Shown: in pieces, positions 1 through 11,720 of the stretch | Layout of the letters: every line of letters begins with the position of its first letter | How positions within the stretch are numbered: the first letter of the stretch is position 1 | DNA from: Pictodentalium vernedei | Lineage: Eukaryota > Mollusca > Scaphopoda > Dentaliida > Dentaliidae | DNA length: 64,000 nucleotides | Direction of reading: 5' to 3' | Assembly (NCBI GenBank): GCA_031216915.1 | Contig: CM062289.1 | Coordinates: 450,312,866 to 450,376,865, forward strand | Program-made: the position numbers and the translations under genes | Notes under the pieces: model-generated | Seen by the model: only the letters and a program-made list of their open reading frames with translations | Told to the model about the DNA's origin: nothing | Databases searched by the model: none

Positions 1-1885
1 TTAAATGACGAGGTACAAGAATATTCTATATTAGACAGGGCCGCCGACACAAGGACGGGTCCCTGGACAATGTGTAGAACAGGCCTTACGGGCCTTGCAA
101 ACACCGAAGGAGTGAAACGATAAGCGGGAATTTGGTTTTTGCCCAGAAATATTTTTAAATTAGAGCTAAGAGAAGCATTCTACTGTATTTTCTTGACAAT
201 ATCTATATTCTATTATTTCCTTACAACTTGGGTAATTTATTACCTGTATGTCAGGGAACACCTGAGGCCCCGTAAGGCCTGGGCTGACGTGGGGTTATTT
301 AGTCCCGCTGATGAAGTTGCGGGAAAAATTAGACCAACGTGGAGGGTCGGAATCCAAGTGTCGCGAACTCGGCGCAGAGAGCTGAGTTAGACCGACGCCG
401 TGATTCCTTCTCTGCCAAATTGTCCTGAAATAGGTTCGATTTCCGTTAGGTGTGATTCCTAATCACTTCAGGCTGTATAATGGAAAGAATGATTTAAAGT
501 AACAACGATTCTTTTATTTACACATAAAAATAAATCCGTTTCAATATTTCAACAATCAACAATTCAATTCTTTTCACAGAAAATGGGTCACTACGGTTAA
601 ATAATTCTAAACAATCATATAGTCATTCTATAGCCCTGTACTGGCACTATAGTCTACCCACTGGAAATGTTACTACCGTGAGCTCGCCATAAGAGCTTCA
701 CAAATCTGAAATGTTATTACTGTGAGCTCGCCATAAGAGCTTCACCCGCTTAGGCTCAAATGTCAACGTCTGCGCGTAACTGTACCTCTGGCTGTCGGAG
801 GGTTCCGACCAGCAATGTTCGTCATCTATAAACCACCGTACTTCTGATTTGGGTCAGATATTGTCTACTCATACCTTATGCGCCTTTTGAAAGTCCTCCG
901 TGAAAGTCCTATTGAAATATCCACCGTTCCTGGTTGAATTCACGATTCACAAATGCCCCTTTTGTGCTAGGGCGAAATTGTCACTCACACCGATCTTCAG
1001 TCGGTATTACGATGTTCCGACAGCAAAACAAACTACTCAGAACGCAATCAGGCTGACGCTTCAAAGGGTTAATACGCACAATACAATTAACCTACACTTC
1101 TGACTATTGCAGGACGATACCTGCTACTCGACAATCTAAACTTTAACGTTCCACCTGGGGTGTTCCTTCCCACGAATTCGGCCCCGTAGCCGCCTATCAA
1201 CGTTAAGCTAAATCAATCATGGAATGCCCTCTCTGGCGATTCCAGCCGTTTCAGGGTCCTGTGATCGAAGGTACCCTTATGCCAGGAAACAGAGTCCGCC
1301 TGTCCTGGACTTCACCAACGCGTGTGTGACCCCAAGTGTGTGTCTAATGCTCTGCTCTTCCAGGTATATATACTTTTTACCCTAAACTGTCAGGTGGACC
1401 GACGCTCATCTGTCCACCTGTCAAAACGGTGGGAGATGACGTGTATCGAGGCAGAATCAATACAATTTATCTCACGCGTGACTTAACGCTGACTTCACTT
1501 GTCTAGAAAACCGATTCGTTCTTGCCATGATTGTTATAACTTATGATGACACGACATTTCTATCTTTTAGAATCTCGTTTCTCAATTTACCGTGACGACA
1601 TCTTGACATCAACCGATTACGTCTCGTAAGACTCCGACTACTGTATAAATTAAACGAGATGATTAGACCTTATCTAACATACCGTTTCTCCCCTGGGTCC
1701 CTGCGCTAAAGCTGGATATACACCACGTGTGTTTTTTCTATGTCCAGCTTTACAGAGAAGTGAAATTCACGTGGGTTTTTCGCCTTGATGCGGAATATAT
1801 TTTGAACTTACAATATCTTTAAATATGAGGCCCCTTGCCCCTATATTTAGGCTGGCTTTGCCCTGACACTGTATTTCAATATTCA
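1..1885. other. No gene recognised at left edge
   Basis: The first 123 bases stay open in frame 1 without a start codon and could be the tail of something cut by the window edge, but the 40 residues match no family I know. A second open stretch at 139-390 is rich in hydrophobic residues and is also unrecognised. The rest is AT-rich, non-coding sequence with only short frames. Confidence 0.4.
661..745. repeat. Two-copy tandem repeat of about 40 bp
   Basis: The block at 661-701 recurs at 706-745 with only a few changes; both copies end in GAGCTCGCCATAAGAGCTTC. Function unknown. Confidence 0.8.
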
Positions 1886-1892
1886 GACTTAT

Positions 1893-2300
1893 TATACCCC
1901 CCGCAAACAAAGTTTGGGGGGTATATAGGAATCACCCTGTCCGTCCGTCCGTCCGTCCGTCCGTCCGTCCGTCCGTCCGTCCGTCCGTCCGTCCGTCTGT
2001 CCATCCTTATAAGCGCAACTCCTTCTAAACCGTTTAAAGAATTTTCATGAAACTTTACACAATGGAAGAACTCCATATGAAGATGTGCATGAAGCAATAT
2101 AATTCCGTTCTGACATTTCCAAGGGGAGATAATCTAACTTATACCGTCTGTCCATCCTTGTAAGCGCAACTCCTCCTAAACCGTTTGAAGAATTTTCAGG
2201 AAACTTTACACCATGGAAGAACTCCATATGAAGATGTGTATAAAGCAATATAATTCCGTTCTGACATTTCCAAGGGGAGATAATCTAACTTATACATTTC
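1893..2300 (+). repeat. Hairpin-headed GTCC microsatellite element
   Basis: A hairpin (1893-1926, arms TATACCCCCC / GGGGGGTATA) is followed by a (CCGT)n run of about 14 units (1938-1996). A 151-bp block is then repeated directly (1995-2145 and 2146-2296), and a poly-G run lies just beyond (2310-2326). The layout of short hairpin, tetranucleotide run and a 'GAAACTTTACACAATGG' core resembles the elements at 17640 and 26933. Dispersed invertebrate repeat of unknown class. Confidence 0.7.
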
Positions 2301-2329
2301 AGGCGTGTGGGGGGGGGGGGGGGGGTATC

Positions 2330-3002
2330 ACTTTGTGAGTTTGCTCACAGTACCTCCAGTTCTGGCTAACTTCCTATGACGTCTTTTTCGTTTTTTTCGG
2401 CCAGGTCAAGGATTGTGGCAGATAGTGATTTTGTAATTTCATCAGATTTCAATTAGAGGAATGGGTATCTCGGAGCTCCTTCATTTAGAGGATTAATTCA
2501 AGTAAATTCAAGTGTGCGCAATCCGTTGGAAATTTTCTGTCGGTTTTAGAGAGCAATTTTCCATTAGCGTGACTTAAAAAGCTATTAATTATTTAAGACC
2601 TATTTACTCGATGCGATTTTGATTGCGTCTATCGCATAAGTCGTTCGCAGAAGTCCAAAACGCACCGTTTTTACGATATCTACGACAAAATTCCACGACC
2701 CTTGCGATGACGCGTGCACGTTCTAATTTCCTTCGACATTGCAAGCAGGACTCAGCAACCTGACCAACCAGGTAGGTGAGAATAGGTCACATGCTTAGTG
2801 TAGGCTACTCCACATACTCCTGCGGTTTGCTACTACATATTACTACGTATTTTCTTCAGTCGCCTCGAACGTGTTCTCCCAATGACCGCATGCCGTCGAC
2901 TGAGTTCGCGTCCCGGACTCACTGACAAAACGCACTTCCTAAACCGATTGACCCATGTTTCCCAAACCTCCTGCGACAGGTGCATGAATGTAGGACGCAC
3001 GT
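2330..3002. other. No feature seen
   Basis: Non-repetitive, AT-rich sequence without a credible reading frame, RNA gene or repeat on either strand. Confidence 0.4.
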
Positions 3003-3990
3003 CTAAGACGAATCGTGTGAATAGGCCTTAAGACAGAACACAACTAGGTTGGAGTAAAAACCCTGGGCGGTGTTTTTCCTGCATTTCATGCACGCCTTCG
3101 GCGCTCGTGAAATATAGGGAAAATTTGCGCCTCGGGACGTTAATTGCAGACCCCGTACTCCCCTCTCGTTGTGTTCTGTCTTATTACTTAATCCGGTTAT
3201 CCAATGACCCGCATCATTTTGCAGGACTTTCAAGTTCATCACTACTTTTATGAACACTTTTATTTTGTTTTTAAGTAATAAGTCACGTGTCATCTATAAC
3301 GAAGAAAGGATGAGATATATATGTAAGAAATAATGAGAGATGAAAAATTAAAACTCTCCTGAATTTGTTTTTTTGATTTGCTTCGTACATTCTCCCCGCC
3401 GAGTCAATAATAAGATAGAACACAACGAGGCTGCAGTACGGGGGACTGGAAACAAGGACCAGAGGTGAAGTTTTTGTTGTTTTTCACGAGGGCGGAAGGC
3501 ATCGTTGATTCCCGTTTCCCGCACTCTTCCCAAATTGTGTTCTCAATTAACACCACGATTCAACTTTAATTAAGCAAATGAAGCTGATATTTCTAAAGAA
3601 AAGTCGGAGGTATCTTTTCTTTCTTGCTTCACGCTGTTTTGAGTCAAAACATTTCGTCCATGTCATAATGACCCGAGGTAAAGTTTTTGTTGTATTTCAC
3701 GAGAGCGGAAGGGTCGCTGATTCCCGTCTCCCGTACTCTACCCGTGTTGTCTTCTCAATTAATACCACGATTCAACTTGAATTGAGCAAATGAAGCGGAT
3801 ATTTCTAAAGAAAAGTCGGAGGTCTCTTTTCTTTCTTGCTTCACGCTGTTTTGTGCCAAAGCATTGCATCCAAATCATAACGTCACTCAGACGCGTTGTC
3901 CAATAAGATGCGTTCTCGCATGACGTTCTTACACGTAATCCGGATTTCACGAAGGGTGTATCTCGCACATTTTCTAGTGTCTGTATTTTA
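3003..3990. repeat. Dispersed repeat with internal 213-bp duplication
   Basis: A block at 3462-3674 is repeated at 3675-3880; both contain 'AGTTTTTGTTGT' and 'TCTTTCTTGCTTCACGCTGT'. The family recurs in the first ADA2 intron at about 23690-24110, sharing 'GACGTTCTTACACGTA', 'CACGATT' and a short hairpin with 'GTATTTCACG'. A related hairpin (GCATTTCATGC ... GTGAAATATAGG) sits near 3075-3115. Transposon class unknown. Confidence 0.65.
3186..3243 (-). pseudogene. Relic of LINE reverse transcriptase 3' region
   Basis: On the minus strand this stretch translates to VLQNDAGHWITGLSN, nearly the same as ILQNDAGRWITGSSN encoded by the LINE at 12.8-16 kb (about 13630-13690). The nucleotide sequences also align. 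It is a small island of the same retrotransposon lineage inside another repeat. Confidence 0.6.
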
Positions 3991-4321
3991 TCGTGTAACG
4001 TTGAATACGCACAGCAGTCGTGGTATAATACTTCTTTCTCCCATTTTAAAACTTAGTTCCTGTTTAGCCGACCTGATTCATACTTAAAAGTTAGCACCAA
4101 GAATCACGTATGCCAAAGTAATTCTAGAGGCTCGAGTTATCGCGCGCCTACAATTTTTAAACCCGGTGTCATGTCTATTTTCACTTCATTAAAATGAGTA
4201 ACTTCGTGGGAACTAAACTGATAAATATGTGACTATGTTTACGCCTTTTCTAATTTTTGTACAAATTAGACGTTCGTTTATTTTCGCGGTATTGTGTGAT
4301 AGAGGTGTCACCAAAACTGGA

Positions 4322-4562
4322 CGGAAAATAAGCAGTCTGACATTTGCAGAATAAGGTCCCCTGAGGGCGAATTTGATGATGCTGTCTCATACAGTGGGCC
4401 AAGTTATCCTCTGGGTACCTCTTTCTGTTCAGTTTTCAGACCCTGATTCAGATTGGGGTTCACAGATGGTAAATTTAGTGATGCTACCCTGCTGTGCAGG
4501 GTAGCATCACTAAATTCACCCTCTGGGGACCTCATTTTACAGATGACAGTCTGCTTATTTTC
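4322..4562. repeat. Foldback element (about 240 bp)
   Basis: The outer arms (AAAATAAGCAGTCTGACA on the left and its complement on the right) enclose a perfect inner palindrome at about 4470-4522 centred on CCCTGCTGTGCAGGG. The whole element folds on itself. Confidence 0.75.
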
Positions 4563-4564
4563 TG

Positions 4565-5354
4565 GCTTGCATCAAAATATAATAATAGTTGTGTAGATGA
4601 TGTATCCTTGCTCGTATAGGGCGTTGCTTATATACAAGGAACGTCTATTTTGTTTTCTAAACTCGTCGAACAAGCAAATTACTTTTACAGCATGTAACAA
4701 TAACACGGGAACTGGTCATGAAAACGCTTTGTATCGGGGATTTCAATTCAGATAAACGCCTTTTACACTAACAAATTTTATAACAATTTAGTGGATTTCC
4801 GTATACATAATGATGACTACAGCATTCATGTGAACCAAGCGTTGGCGTGAGCCAATTAACAAACCATGTCTGCTGTTTCTTAATGATCGACTATGTAGAC
4901 TAATTTTTACAACAGTTTCCAAACTTTATATACGCATACAATGCCACAACAACACATGTAAATATAATAATTAAATTAACCGCAGCTATCCCAATAGCTT
5001 ATTACATCTTGCCCCATTAAATGGATTGTTCGAACAGAAATTACTTAACTCAGTATTAACAATTTATCAAGCCAGTTAATTAGATGACGCCGACTCTGTC
5101 TGAGCGATTTACCAATCAAGTTCTCAAGCCATCTGTCAAATTCTGTATTGAATTCGACGCTGCTATGGCCTGGAACCGTTCTGGCCCTTAAGTTTCTATC
5201 GTTTGTAATGTTTCTGTGGGTCGCCTTTCTGACCAACTGAAATATTCCAAACGATTGAATATAAAAGTAGCATTAACATTCATTTCCTTTGAATCAAATG
5301 CTAGGAGCGTTTGCCAATCGATAATTTATTTGTCTGAACCTTTAACCATTCGAT
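4565..5354. other. No feature seen
   Basis: AT-rich non-coding sequence. A short minus-strand frame at 5045-5236 has no recognisable motif. Confidence 0.4.
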
Positions 5355-5728
5355 GGGGCACGGTGGCTCAGTGGTAGACTGTTGGACTTCTATGCGAGAG
5401 GTCCCGAGTTCGATTCTCGCACGAGACGACCCGCGTTGTGTCCTTGGGCAAGGCACTTTATCCCGGTTGCCTACATGGGGGCACGGTGACGCCGTGTACT
5501 GAGGCGTACTGCACATCGATGGTGCACGTGTCTTCAACCGCTGTAACCTTGCTTGAGAGCGGAGCTTGAACAGAGTTGGTATGTTGAGGAGCTGACAGTT
5601 TCTCGTAGATGCTCGGTGATTTTCTCCGGGTACTCTGGCTTCCTCCACCCGTAAAACTGTCACGGTTACGATTAGCCACTGTACATGAGTTTGTGACCTT
5701 AAACACCAATAGATAAATAAATAAATGT
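5355..5728 (+). mobile_element. tRNA-derived SINE, head type 1
   Basis: The head carries a pol III A box (TGGCTCAGTGGTAGA) and B box (GAGTTCGATTC, about 5406-5416). A conserved body follows (CGTTGTGTCCTTGGGCAAG, then CTCCGGGTACTCTGGCTTCC) and an (AAATA)n-like tail at 5710-5728. The same body and tail recur at 22461, 37207, 50134 and 63454. The head type (ACTTCTATGCGAGAGGTCCC) is shared only with the copy at 50134. It is a retroposon, not a working tRNA gene. Confidence 0.85.
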
Positions 5729-5822
5729 AACCCTTCGAACACGAGAGACTGTTTTTCCAGCCGGGTCATAAACTACGTCAAACTGTCATTAAGGGGGGTG
5801 GCTACTAGGTAAATGCGTGTTG

Positions 5823-5886
5823 TAGACCAATCAATATTTTCAACGTGCAGCCCCAAGGCTGCACGTTGAAAATATTGAGTGGTCTA
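5823..5886. repeat. Perfect short palindrome
   Basis: The arms TCAATATTTTCAACGTGCAG and its complement are separated by a few bases (CCCCAAGG). It could extrude as a hairpin of about 30 bp. Confidence 0.85.
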
Positions 5887-5889
5887 ACC

Positions 5890-6830
5890 CCAAATAATAA
5901 ATATGGACTCTTCCAACTGCTGCCATTGAACCGACATGGAAGATACCACCAGGGTTTAAAGAGTTAATGACATTACAATATTATTAGACATGTTTGTAAA
6001 CTGAATAATTATGAACGAAATCTCTCCACGGTTGTAATTCAATGATTACGTCACATAGTTCCACCAATTATGTTGGTTAATGTTTTTATGTTTTGGGGGC
6101 GTAATAACTATTTTTAAATGGAATATCTTTAACTCTAGCACGAAAGAATATCTGAATATCTTTATGGATAAAAAGACATTACATTTAATCAAGGGTAGTC
6201 ACACCCGCAAACTCCACAAAAAGTAAGTAAACAATTTACAAACAACCCATTAAAGCGTCGGATTCCTAATGGAATCAACTAGAAGCTCGGGTACTTGGTA
6301 AGAAGCATTCCCCTTTTGTGGCGAAAGGTGGTATTAGAGTCGACTAATGTCATAATATGTCCAACACGCATAACCTGCCGTGGTGGTGGGTGCAATTTAT
6401 GCCAGTTATCACATGGATTTGTAGAAGGCTGTCGTTACGATGTAGTCGAATTGGCCAGCGTGAAAGAAATTCAAACAAGAGCGACGAGTAGTTCTATAGC
6501 ATAGACAGCGACACTACGGCCAGGAGTAGAGGTTACGGCGGGAGGGGGGGGGGCACATGGACAGTTACCCCCTTATCTATTGACTAAAGTGAATTTTTTG
6601 ATTTGATTGGTTGATAGATACGTGGTATGAGACCATATTCATTGAAACCCACGATTCGTCCGCCCAGCCACTGATAAATTCCCCATACCCAGTGGAAGCC
6701 TCGTTCCGAAATCTACAAATTGTCCATACCCCGTAGAAGTCAATAGATACATGTAAATTTGTTATCCCATGTCTGATCACGGCCTGCACTATTCGCAAAA
6801 AAAATCGTCATTCCAGTTTTACAGTGTACA
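5890..6830. other. No gene recognised
   Basis: AT-rich non-coding sequence with a G-run at 6541-6552. A 69-residue plus-strand frame at 6295-6504 is cysteine-containing but matches nothing I know. Confidence 0.4.
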
Positions 6831-6835
6831 TGTAT

Positions 6836-6965
6836 TATATTTTAATTTTTTATCTCCAAAATATAGCTCATGACCCCTTATTGGAATGAGCTTGTCGAGT
6901 ACCCTCCAATGTGGGGTTCATAAGCTATGTTTTTGAGACAAAAAAAGAAAAAAAGAAATTCAATA
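6836..6965. mobile_element. Relic of TTAA MITE family B (core only)
   Basis: The decayed core resembles the family B palindrome: TCATGACCCCTTATTGGAA on the left and GGGGTTCATAAGCTATGTTT on the right. The TTAA ends are not recognisable. Confidence 0.6.
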
Positions 6966-7132
6966 ATTTTTTTATACTAGTCATATCGGCATATTTTCAC
7001 AAAAACCCTTTTGCACAAAAATTCCACAGAAACCTGTATGGCTCAACAATGGAAGATAAAAGAGCTCATGCTGTGTGTGTTCACACATGAAATAGATTGT
7101 ACTTCTAAAACGGAAAGTCAATAGATAAATTC

Positions 7133-7272
7133 GTTACCCCCGTGTCTGACCACGTGGTACGAGTTTTTACCTACCCGAAGCCAGCCGTATCCCATTCGGT
7201 CTTCGGCCTCATGGGATACGGCTGGCTTCGGGTAGGTAAAAACCCGTACCACGTGATCAGACACTGGGTAAC
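7133..7272. repeat. Long near-perfect foldback
   Basis: Arms of about 65 bp run from GTTACCC outward to the centre GGTCTTCGGCC, including CTACCCGAAGCCAGCCGTAT on the left and its exact complement on the right. The few mismatches suggest a young or gene-converted palindrome. Confidence 0.9.
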
Positions 7273-7867
7273 TAATATTACCTTAACCAAAAGGGCATGG
7301 GATACCCGTACCCTTTCAGATAGATCTGATAAGCCTCATATCATCATCTAAAATGTTCAAGTGAATCGTTGTTGCTACTTTCAAGTTAATCATACATCTT
7401 TATACGCAATACTTTAAATTCTTGATATAAAATCCATTAGGAGACATTTTCATTTTCTGTTTCATTGCAATTTCATTGAAATAACTTCAACTAAGCCTCG
7501 CGTACATCATGTATCCAGAAGGAACATTCTGACCGTCATTCCCGGTTGGCATCCCAAATTGACTTCCCCCTTCCTCTTCTAATCCTCCGGTGTCCTTAAG
7601 TAGTGGGATCATGTCGCTGGGAACCGTCTTACGGTGAAAACTGTGCCGAAACAGTTAATTCAAGTAATTTATCAGTGAAACAAGAACGCCATGTACTGAA
7701 GTTACAGTGTACCTGTAAATGATCTAAACCAATCAAGAGCGCATTGGCCTTGGAATAAAATATAACTCAACTTAAATTTAGCGTTGACTTTAATGTTAGG
7801 ATGAACTTGCAGAACTTCAGATGGGGAAAAGAATAGCACCGCGTAATTGGTGAGGTGCAAGAAGCCC

Positions 7868-8091
7868 ATTTTGGGGCTTTATTCTGAAGTGTAGGTACCG
7901 CAGTTTAAAGCTTCATATTCTTTGGCTATGCTTCATATTACCTCTGCAGTTAAATATTTAATGGGTATGAATTAGCTTTATAAAAAAATTATGGGAGTGT
8001 GTCTGTGCCTGTGGGCACTCTCCGATAAATGTTACAAAGCAATGGTATGTGGACAAAATTTGACGACCAAAAATAATTTGGCACTCTACTA
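7868..8091. repeat. Dispersed repeat, copy 1 of 2
   Basis: It aligns along its length with 33018-33240: both contain TTTATTCTGAAGTGTAGGTA near the start and GACCAAAAAT, TTAGCACTCT/TTGGCACTCT near the end. Diverged; class unknown. The copies lie 25 kb apart, outside and inside the ADA2 gene. Confidence 0.7.
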
Positions 8092-8142
8092 GTTAATTGT
8101 TTATCGTTGTCAAGGTGATAGCTTAAAGTTGCTATTTTCTTG

Positions 8143-8391
8143 TTAACCCTTTACCCAACGAATCGGCCGCATCCGCCCGCGTAATATCCAAATTCAGCAG
8201 TTGAAAAAATATTATTTTTCAAAAAATTTCAACAAAACCATATCATGTGACCCCTCGTTGGAACGAGCTCGTCGAGCTCGTTCCAACGAGGGGTCACATG
8301 ATATGGTTTTGTTGACATTTTTTGAAAAATTTAAAAAAATGATATTTAAAATAATAGATTTTGGTATCGTCTGCGGTGGGTAAAGGGTTAA
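8143..8391 (-). mobile_element. TTAA MITE family A, complete
   Basis: TTAA at both ends and inverted ends CCCTTTACCCAACG / GGGTAAAGGG enclose a central palindrome with CATATCATGTGACCCCTCG and GAACGAGCTCGTCGAGCTCG. TTAA target sites and CCC...GGG ends are the established hallmark of piggyBac-type elements; assigning it there is inference because no transposase is present. The orientation is reversed relative to the copies at 16947 and 19936. Confidence 0.88.
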
Positions 8392-8394
8392 AAA

Positions 8395-9240
8395 GTGCAT
8401 ATATTTCTGATAATCTTTCTCACTCGGGCCAAATGCGAAGAGTAAAGATAGGTTCGGGTGACACTCCTTGAGTTTTGGCTGAATACGCGGCATGAATCTA
8501 TTTCCCCAGCAACGACAAAGCCCGGTTTCCGACAATCGTAACCCAAACTGTGTATGCTAAATTAGATAAGCGCACGTTCAAAGCAGCAGTTGAGTGACAG
8601 AAGGAATGCCGTTTAAGTTTGAACCCTGATTATATGGTTATGAGAGATGTGTAACATGTTTAATTTAAAACAAAATAAGATATGGAAATGCGGATGGTCA
8701 GGCTGACATATCAGTGGTTAAAGATCACATCTGTTCCATAACAACTCTAAGACAGGTGCCCGTTAGTTTGCGTTATTTTTATCGTGGAACAAAAACCGAG
8801 AGATAAAATGTTCATGTAAATCAGTTTGGATTCAGTTTCTCTTTCTGTTGTACCAGAAGCAAACTCACGTTACCAAAGTTTACTGTGAAACAGTCTCAGA
8901 CTTTTAGCGGATTTTGAACAGATAAAGAGGTTGAGCGAATGATAAAATTCCCTGCAAGGTTGGTATGCAATTTATTTAAGATTATCGAACGCAAAGGTCA
9001 GCAAATAGATGGCTTCGGAAAGCGGGCAATCTCATCCGGGTAATTTCCCTAAAGTTAAAAAAACATCCTAGTCTAAAAAAGTACGCTACGAAACGGGAAC
9101 AGTGTAACACTGTGAGATCTTATCAATACGGAAGTTCGTTGCTACTTGAATTTACGCAAACAACGAAATATAAAGATTATGACGTTTCAATGGAATCACA
9201 GGAAACACAGTAACCCTTCAAAGAGACAACAGTGGTGGAT
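8395..9240. other. No feature seen
   Basis: Non-coding sequence with no repeat or frame that I can support. Confidence 0.4.
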
Positions 9241-9246
9241 TATTAT

Positions 9247-9930
9247 GATCCCCGATGAGTCTGGAGGTGGGATGGGGAAATCTCACCCGAGGGGCAAGAT
9301 ATTTGAACCAGACCCGAGGCTTGCCTCGGGTCTGGTTCAAATATCTTGCCCCGAGGGTGAGATTTCCCCATTCCCACCTTCAGACTCATCGAGGATGATT
9401 TTTCTCCCCCCCCCCCCCCCCCCCACACACACGAGGATTACGTCATTATAGACAACTGGCGGTCACGTGCTGACATACCCAATTTATCAAATCGTAGTCC
9501 TTTCGAAAAACGAACAATTTCATCGGAAAGATCGTACAAAAGTTAGGTATATACCATAGGTATATACTAAAACATTGACTTGTAGCACTGTCCGTTAAGG
9601 GGTTAATGAATTTGCGCGTGTCAAACTCTAATGTAAAGGGCATTGTGAGATTATTGATCGATCGATATATTCGCGCAGTGATATTATTAAAACTGCAGAG
9701 AAACAAGGGGTTGAAACAAATCAACATTGTTGATTTTGAATGGCACTTGGATTACCTGCGGGAAATCGTGAAGCCATTTTGTTTATTTACAATTGTGCAG
9801 ACGATGATGAAATAGTTCCGGCGACCTAATAAAATATGCAAATGAGTATGTCACGTGGGGTGGGTGGGATAGAAATATCCCATCCTGCTGTCTCACCCGG
9901 GACACGTGTATGTTTCACGTATAGTGGGGG
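9247..9930 (+). mobile_element. Hairpin element H1, single-unit copy
   Basis: A 150-bp near-perfect foldback (9247-9398; arms with GAAATCTCACCC and AGATATTTGAACCAGACCC) is followed by a poly-C run, about 430 bp of flank with GGTATATACCATAGGTATATAC, and one copy of a unit reading CTCACCCGGGACAC...GTATAGTGGGGGGAGAAA at about 9848-9930. The element at 41802-43718 is collinear, but there the unit has become a 22-copy array. Confidence 0.75.
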
Positions 9931-10059
9931 GAGAAAAGTATAGACTGCCGCCTGGGACCAACATTAGGTACCTCACTATCTCCATCGTTAAATATTTTTG
10001 GAGGCTGATTTCATATTGACATCTGGATATCATAGCTTTATTGGTATATCTTTACTTAG

Positions 10060-10185
10060 CTTAACCCAAGAGATGGAGCTCACCCACCCCTCATTAGCTG
10101 TCTTTGAGAGACACTATGCCGCCAATCTACCAAACTGTCCTTGTTCCTTCGGCGAAGACAATACAGACGATTTTTACAAACAAAG
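10060..10185 (+). CDS. Candidate orphan exon, unknown protein
   Basis: A 126-bp open segment starts after a pyrimidine-rich acceptor (CTTTACTTAG, AG at 10058-10059) and ends at a GT donor (AAAG|GTATAC, GT at 10186-10187). It encodes LTQEMELTHPSLAVFERHYA followed by ANLPNCPCSFGEDNTDDFYK. The CPC motif after LPN loosely recalls the start of AMOP domains, but this is weak. No neighbouring exon was found, so it may be a relic or chance. A promoter-like cluster lies 280 bp downstream. Confidence 0.25.
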
Positions 10186-10460
10186 GTATACTCGATCTAA
10201 AAATATTATTTGAATGAAACTGATCGTGCAATTTAACTCATTCTGTAAGAAGACGACTCTTGCAAATCATGGAGGATTCTGGCGGAATCTGAACCCATTT
10301 CGGTAGTTTTGGGTGGGTTCTGATGATTTGGAGGGATTGTCGAGTCTATGGGGTAATTAAATTTACTCCAGTTTAATCGAATGGACCCTCAAAACACCCC
10401 CGCCCCCGTCCTATTGTTAGCCTTTGGACCACATAGCAGCCATATGCTACCATAAAAACC

Positions 10461-10536
10461 AACATGGCGGCCTCCGGTATACAAAATGGACGACGGAAAC
10501 ACGAGTCACAATAACAACACCCGCTGCGCATGCGCA
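10461..10536. promoter_or_regulatory. Promoter-like YY1 and NRF1 motif cluster
   Basis: AACATGGCGGC (10461-10471) fits the YY1 consensus, and TGCGCATGCGCA (10525-10536) is a perfect palindromic NRF1 site. The two motifs often co-occur in metazoan housekeeping promoters. The locally CpG-containing sequence stands out from the AT-rich surroundings. No transcript model is attached, so the promoter role is inference. Confidence 0.35.
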
Positions 10537-10907
10537 CCAAGACCAAGAATCACTATGGAGATCAAATCACAAGGTGGCCGCTCACGCGGCCTACCATAAC
10601 ATTCAAACATGATATAACTAGGCCATGTGACCACGATGTCCATTCTGGGGTCGTCTGCGGGCACACCCCCCCCCCCCGCCCCCATCCCCCAACCGCGCAC
10701 GTTTCATCCCTCACCTACTACTACCCCATACACACATGGTAGGCAGAAATGTCCCCAGAGGATATTTCTCCAGGCTGTTTTTCAGAAATGCGGACACTAA
10801 ATGACCAATAGTTTTGGAAGAGAGCTTCTGGCCATATGTCACTTACTCTGTTCCAAAATATTCAGTTCACATGCTGTGTAACAAAAGAAAAATCGCGACA
10901 TCGACGC

Positions 10908-11213
10908 CGTAGCTGCGACGGGTGGTGCAATCTCACAAAATTCTAAGTTCATCAAGGGCCATAACTCCAAGAAAAATATTTGGAACAACACATGCATTGG
11001 ACAGTGGCTGGACATCCATAAGATACACGTACATGCCAAATATAAAGTCATTCCATCAAGTATTTCAAAAGTTATTGAGTTTTGAAACTCGTTGGTCACA
11101 GACAAACTCGTTGGTCACAGACAGACCGACCGACAGACCGACCGACAGACCGACCGACAGACAGACCGACAGACCGACATTGCCACTTATAGAGCTGCTA
11201 GTCGCAGCTAAAA
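10908..11213. repeat. TIR element with GACC/GACA microsatellite
   Basis: The inverted ends TAGCTGCGAC (about 10910-10919) and GTCGCAGCTA (about 11202-11211) enclose AAGGGCCATAACTCC, a duplicated CTCGTTGGTCACAGACA and a (GACCGACA)n run at 11120-11178. Elements with this 'GGCCATAACTCC' plus GAC-repeat layout are widespread in marine invertebrates; that is from memory and not checked. Confidence 0.65.
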
Positions 11214-11525
11214 ATTGAAATTTCAAACTCATCCTATATTTTGTATACAGGAGTGAGATTTGCCATGGGGGTTGGGGTGGGGTGTTGAATCATTTTAATC
11301 TGTAGTCCTAATCTATTCATACCTAAAAACCTTTCTTAGAAAGCTTTACCCAAATATAATAATAAAAGCTGTTCATATCAACTTGAATGCAAACACTGTT
11401 TAAAGTGTTCACTTCATTTTTCCAGCTGCTATAATTTGTGATTATATGATTCACAGCTATTATTTTAATAGACATGGACACTTTCCCCAGATCTGATTGT
11501 TCATGAACATTTTTTTGGCTACCAC

Positions 11526-11665
11526 TTAAAACTCTTTACCTAACGTAACGGCCAAAACCGGCCAGCGCTATTCTCAAAAATCGCCAATTAATTTTCATTA
11601 TTTTTTTCATTTTTTGTCTCAAAAACATAGATATTGAGAATGATTTCTCTCTCTATCTCTCTCTT

Positions 11666-11720
<55 letters not shown>

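Noticed and set aside
1..390. End of an LTR retrotransposon at the window edge
   Set aside because: Two open stretches suggested it, but I could see no integrase, protease or LTR motif, so no call is made.
5355..5430. tRNA genes at SINE heads
   Set aside because: A and B boxes are present, but the cloverleaf is worn and each is followed by the common SINE body and A-rich tail.
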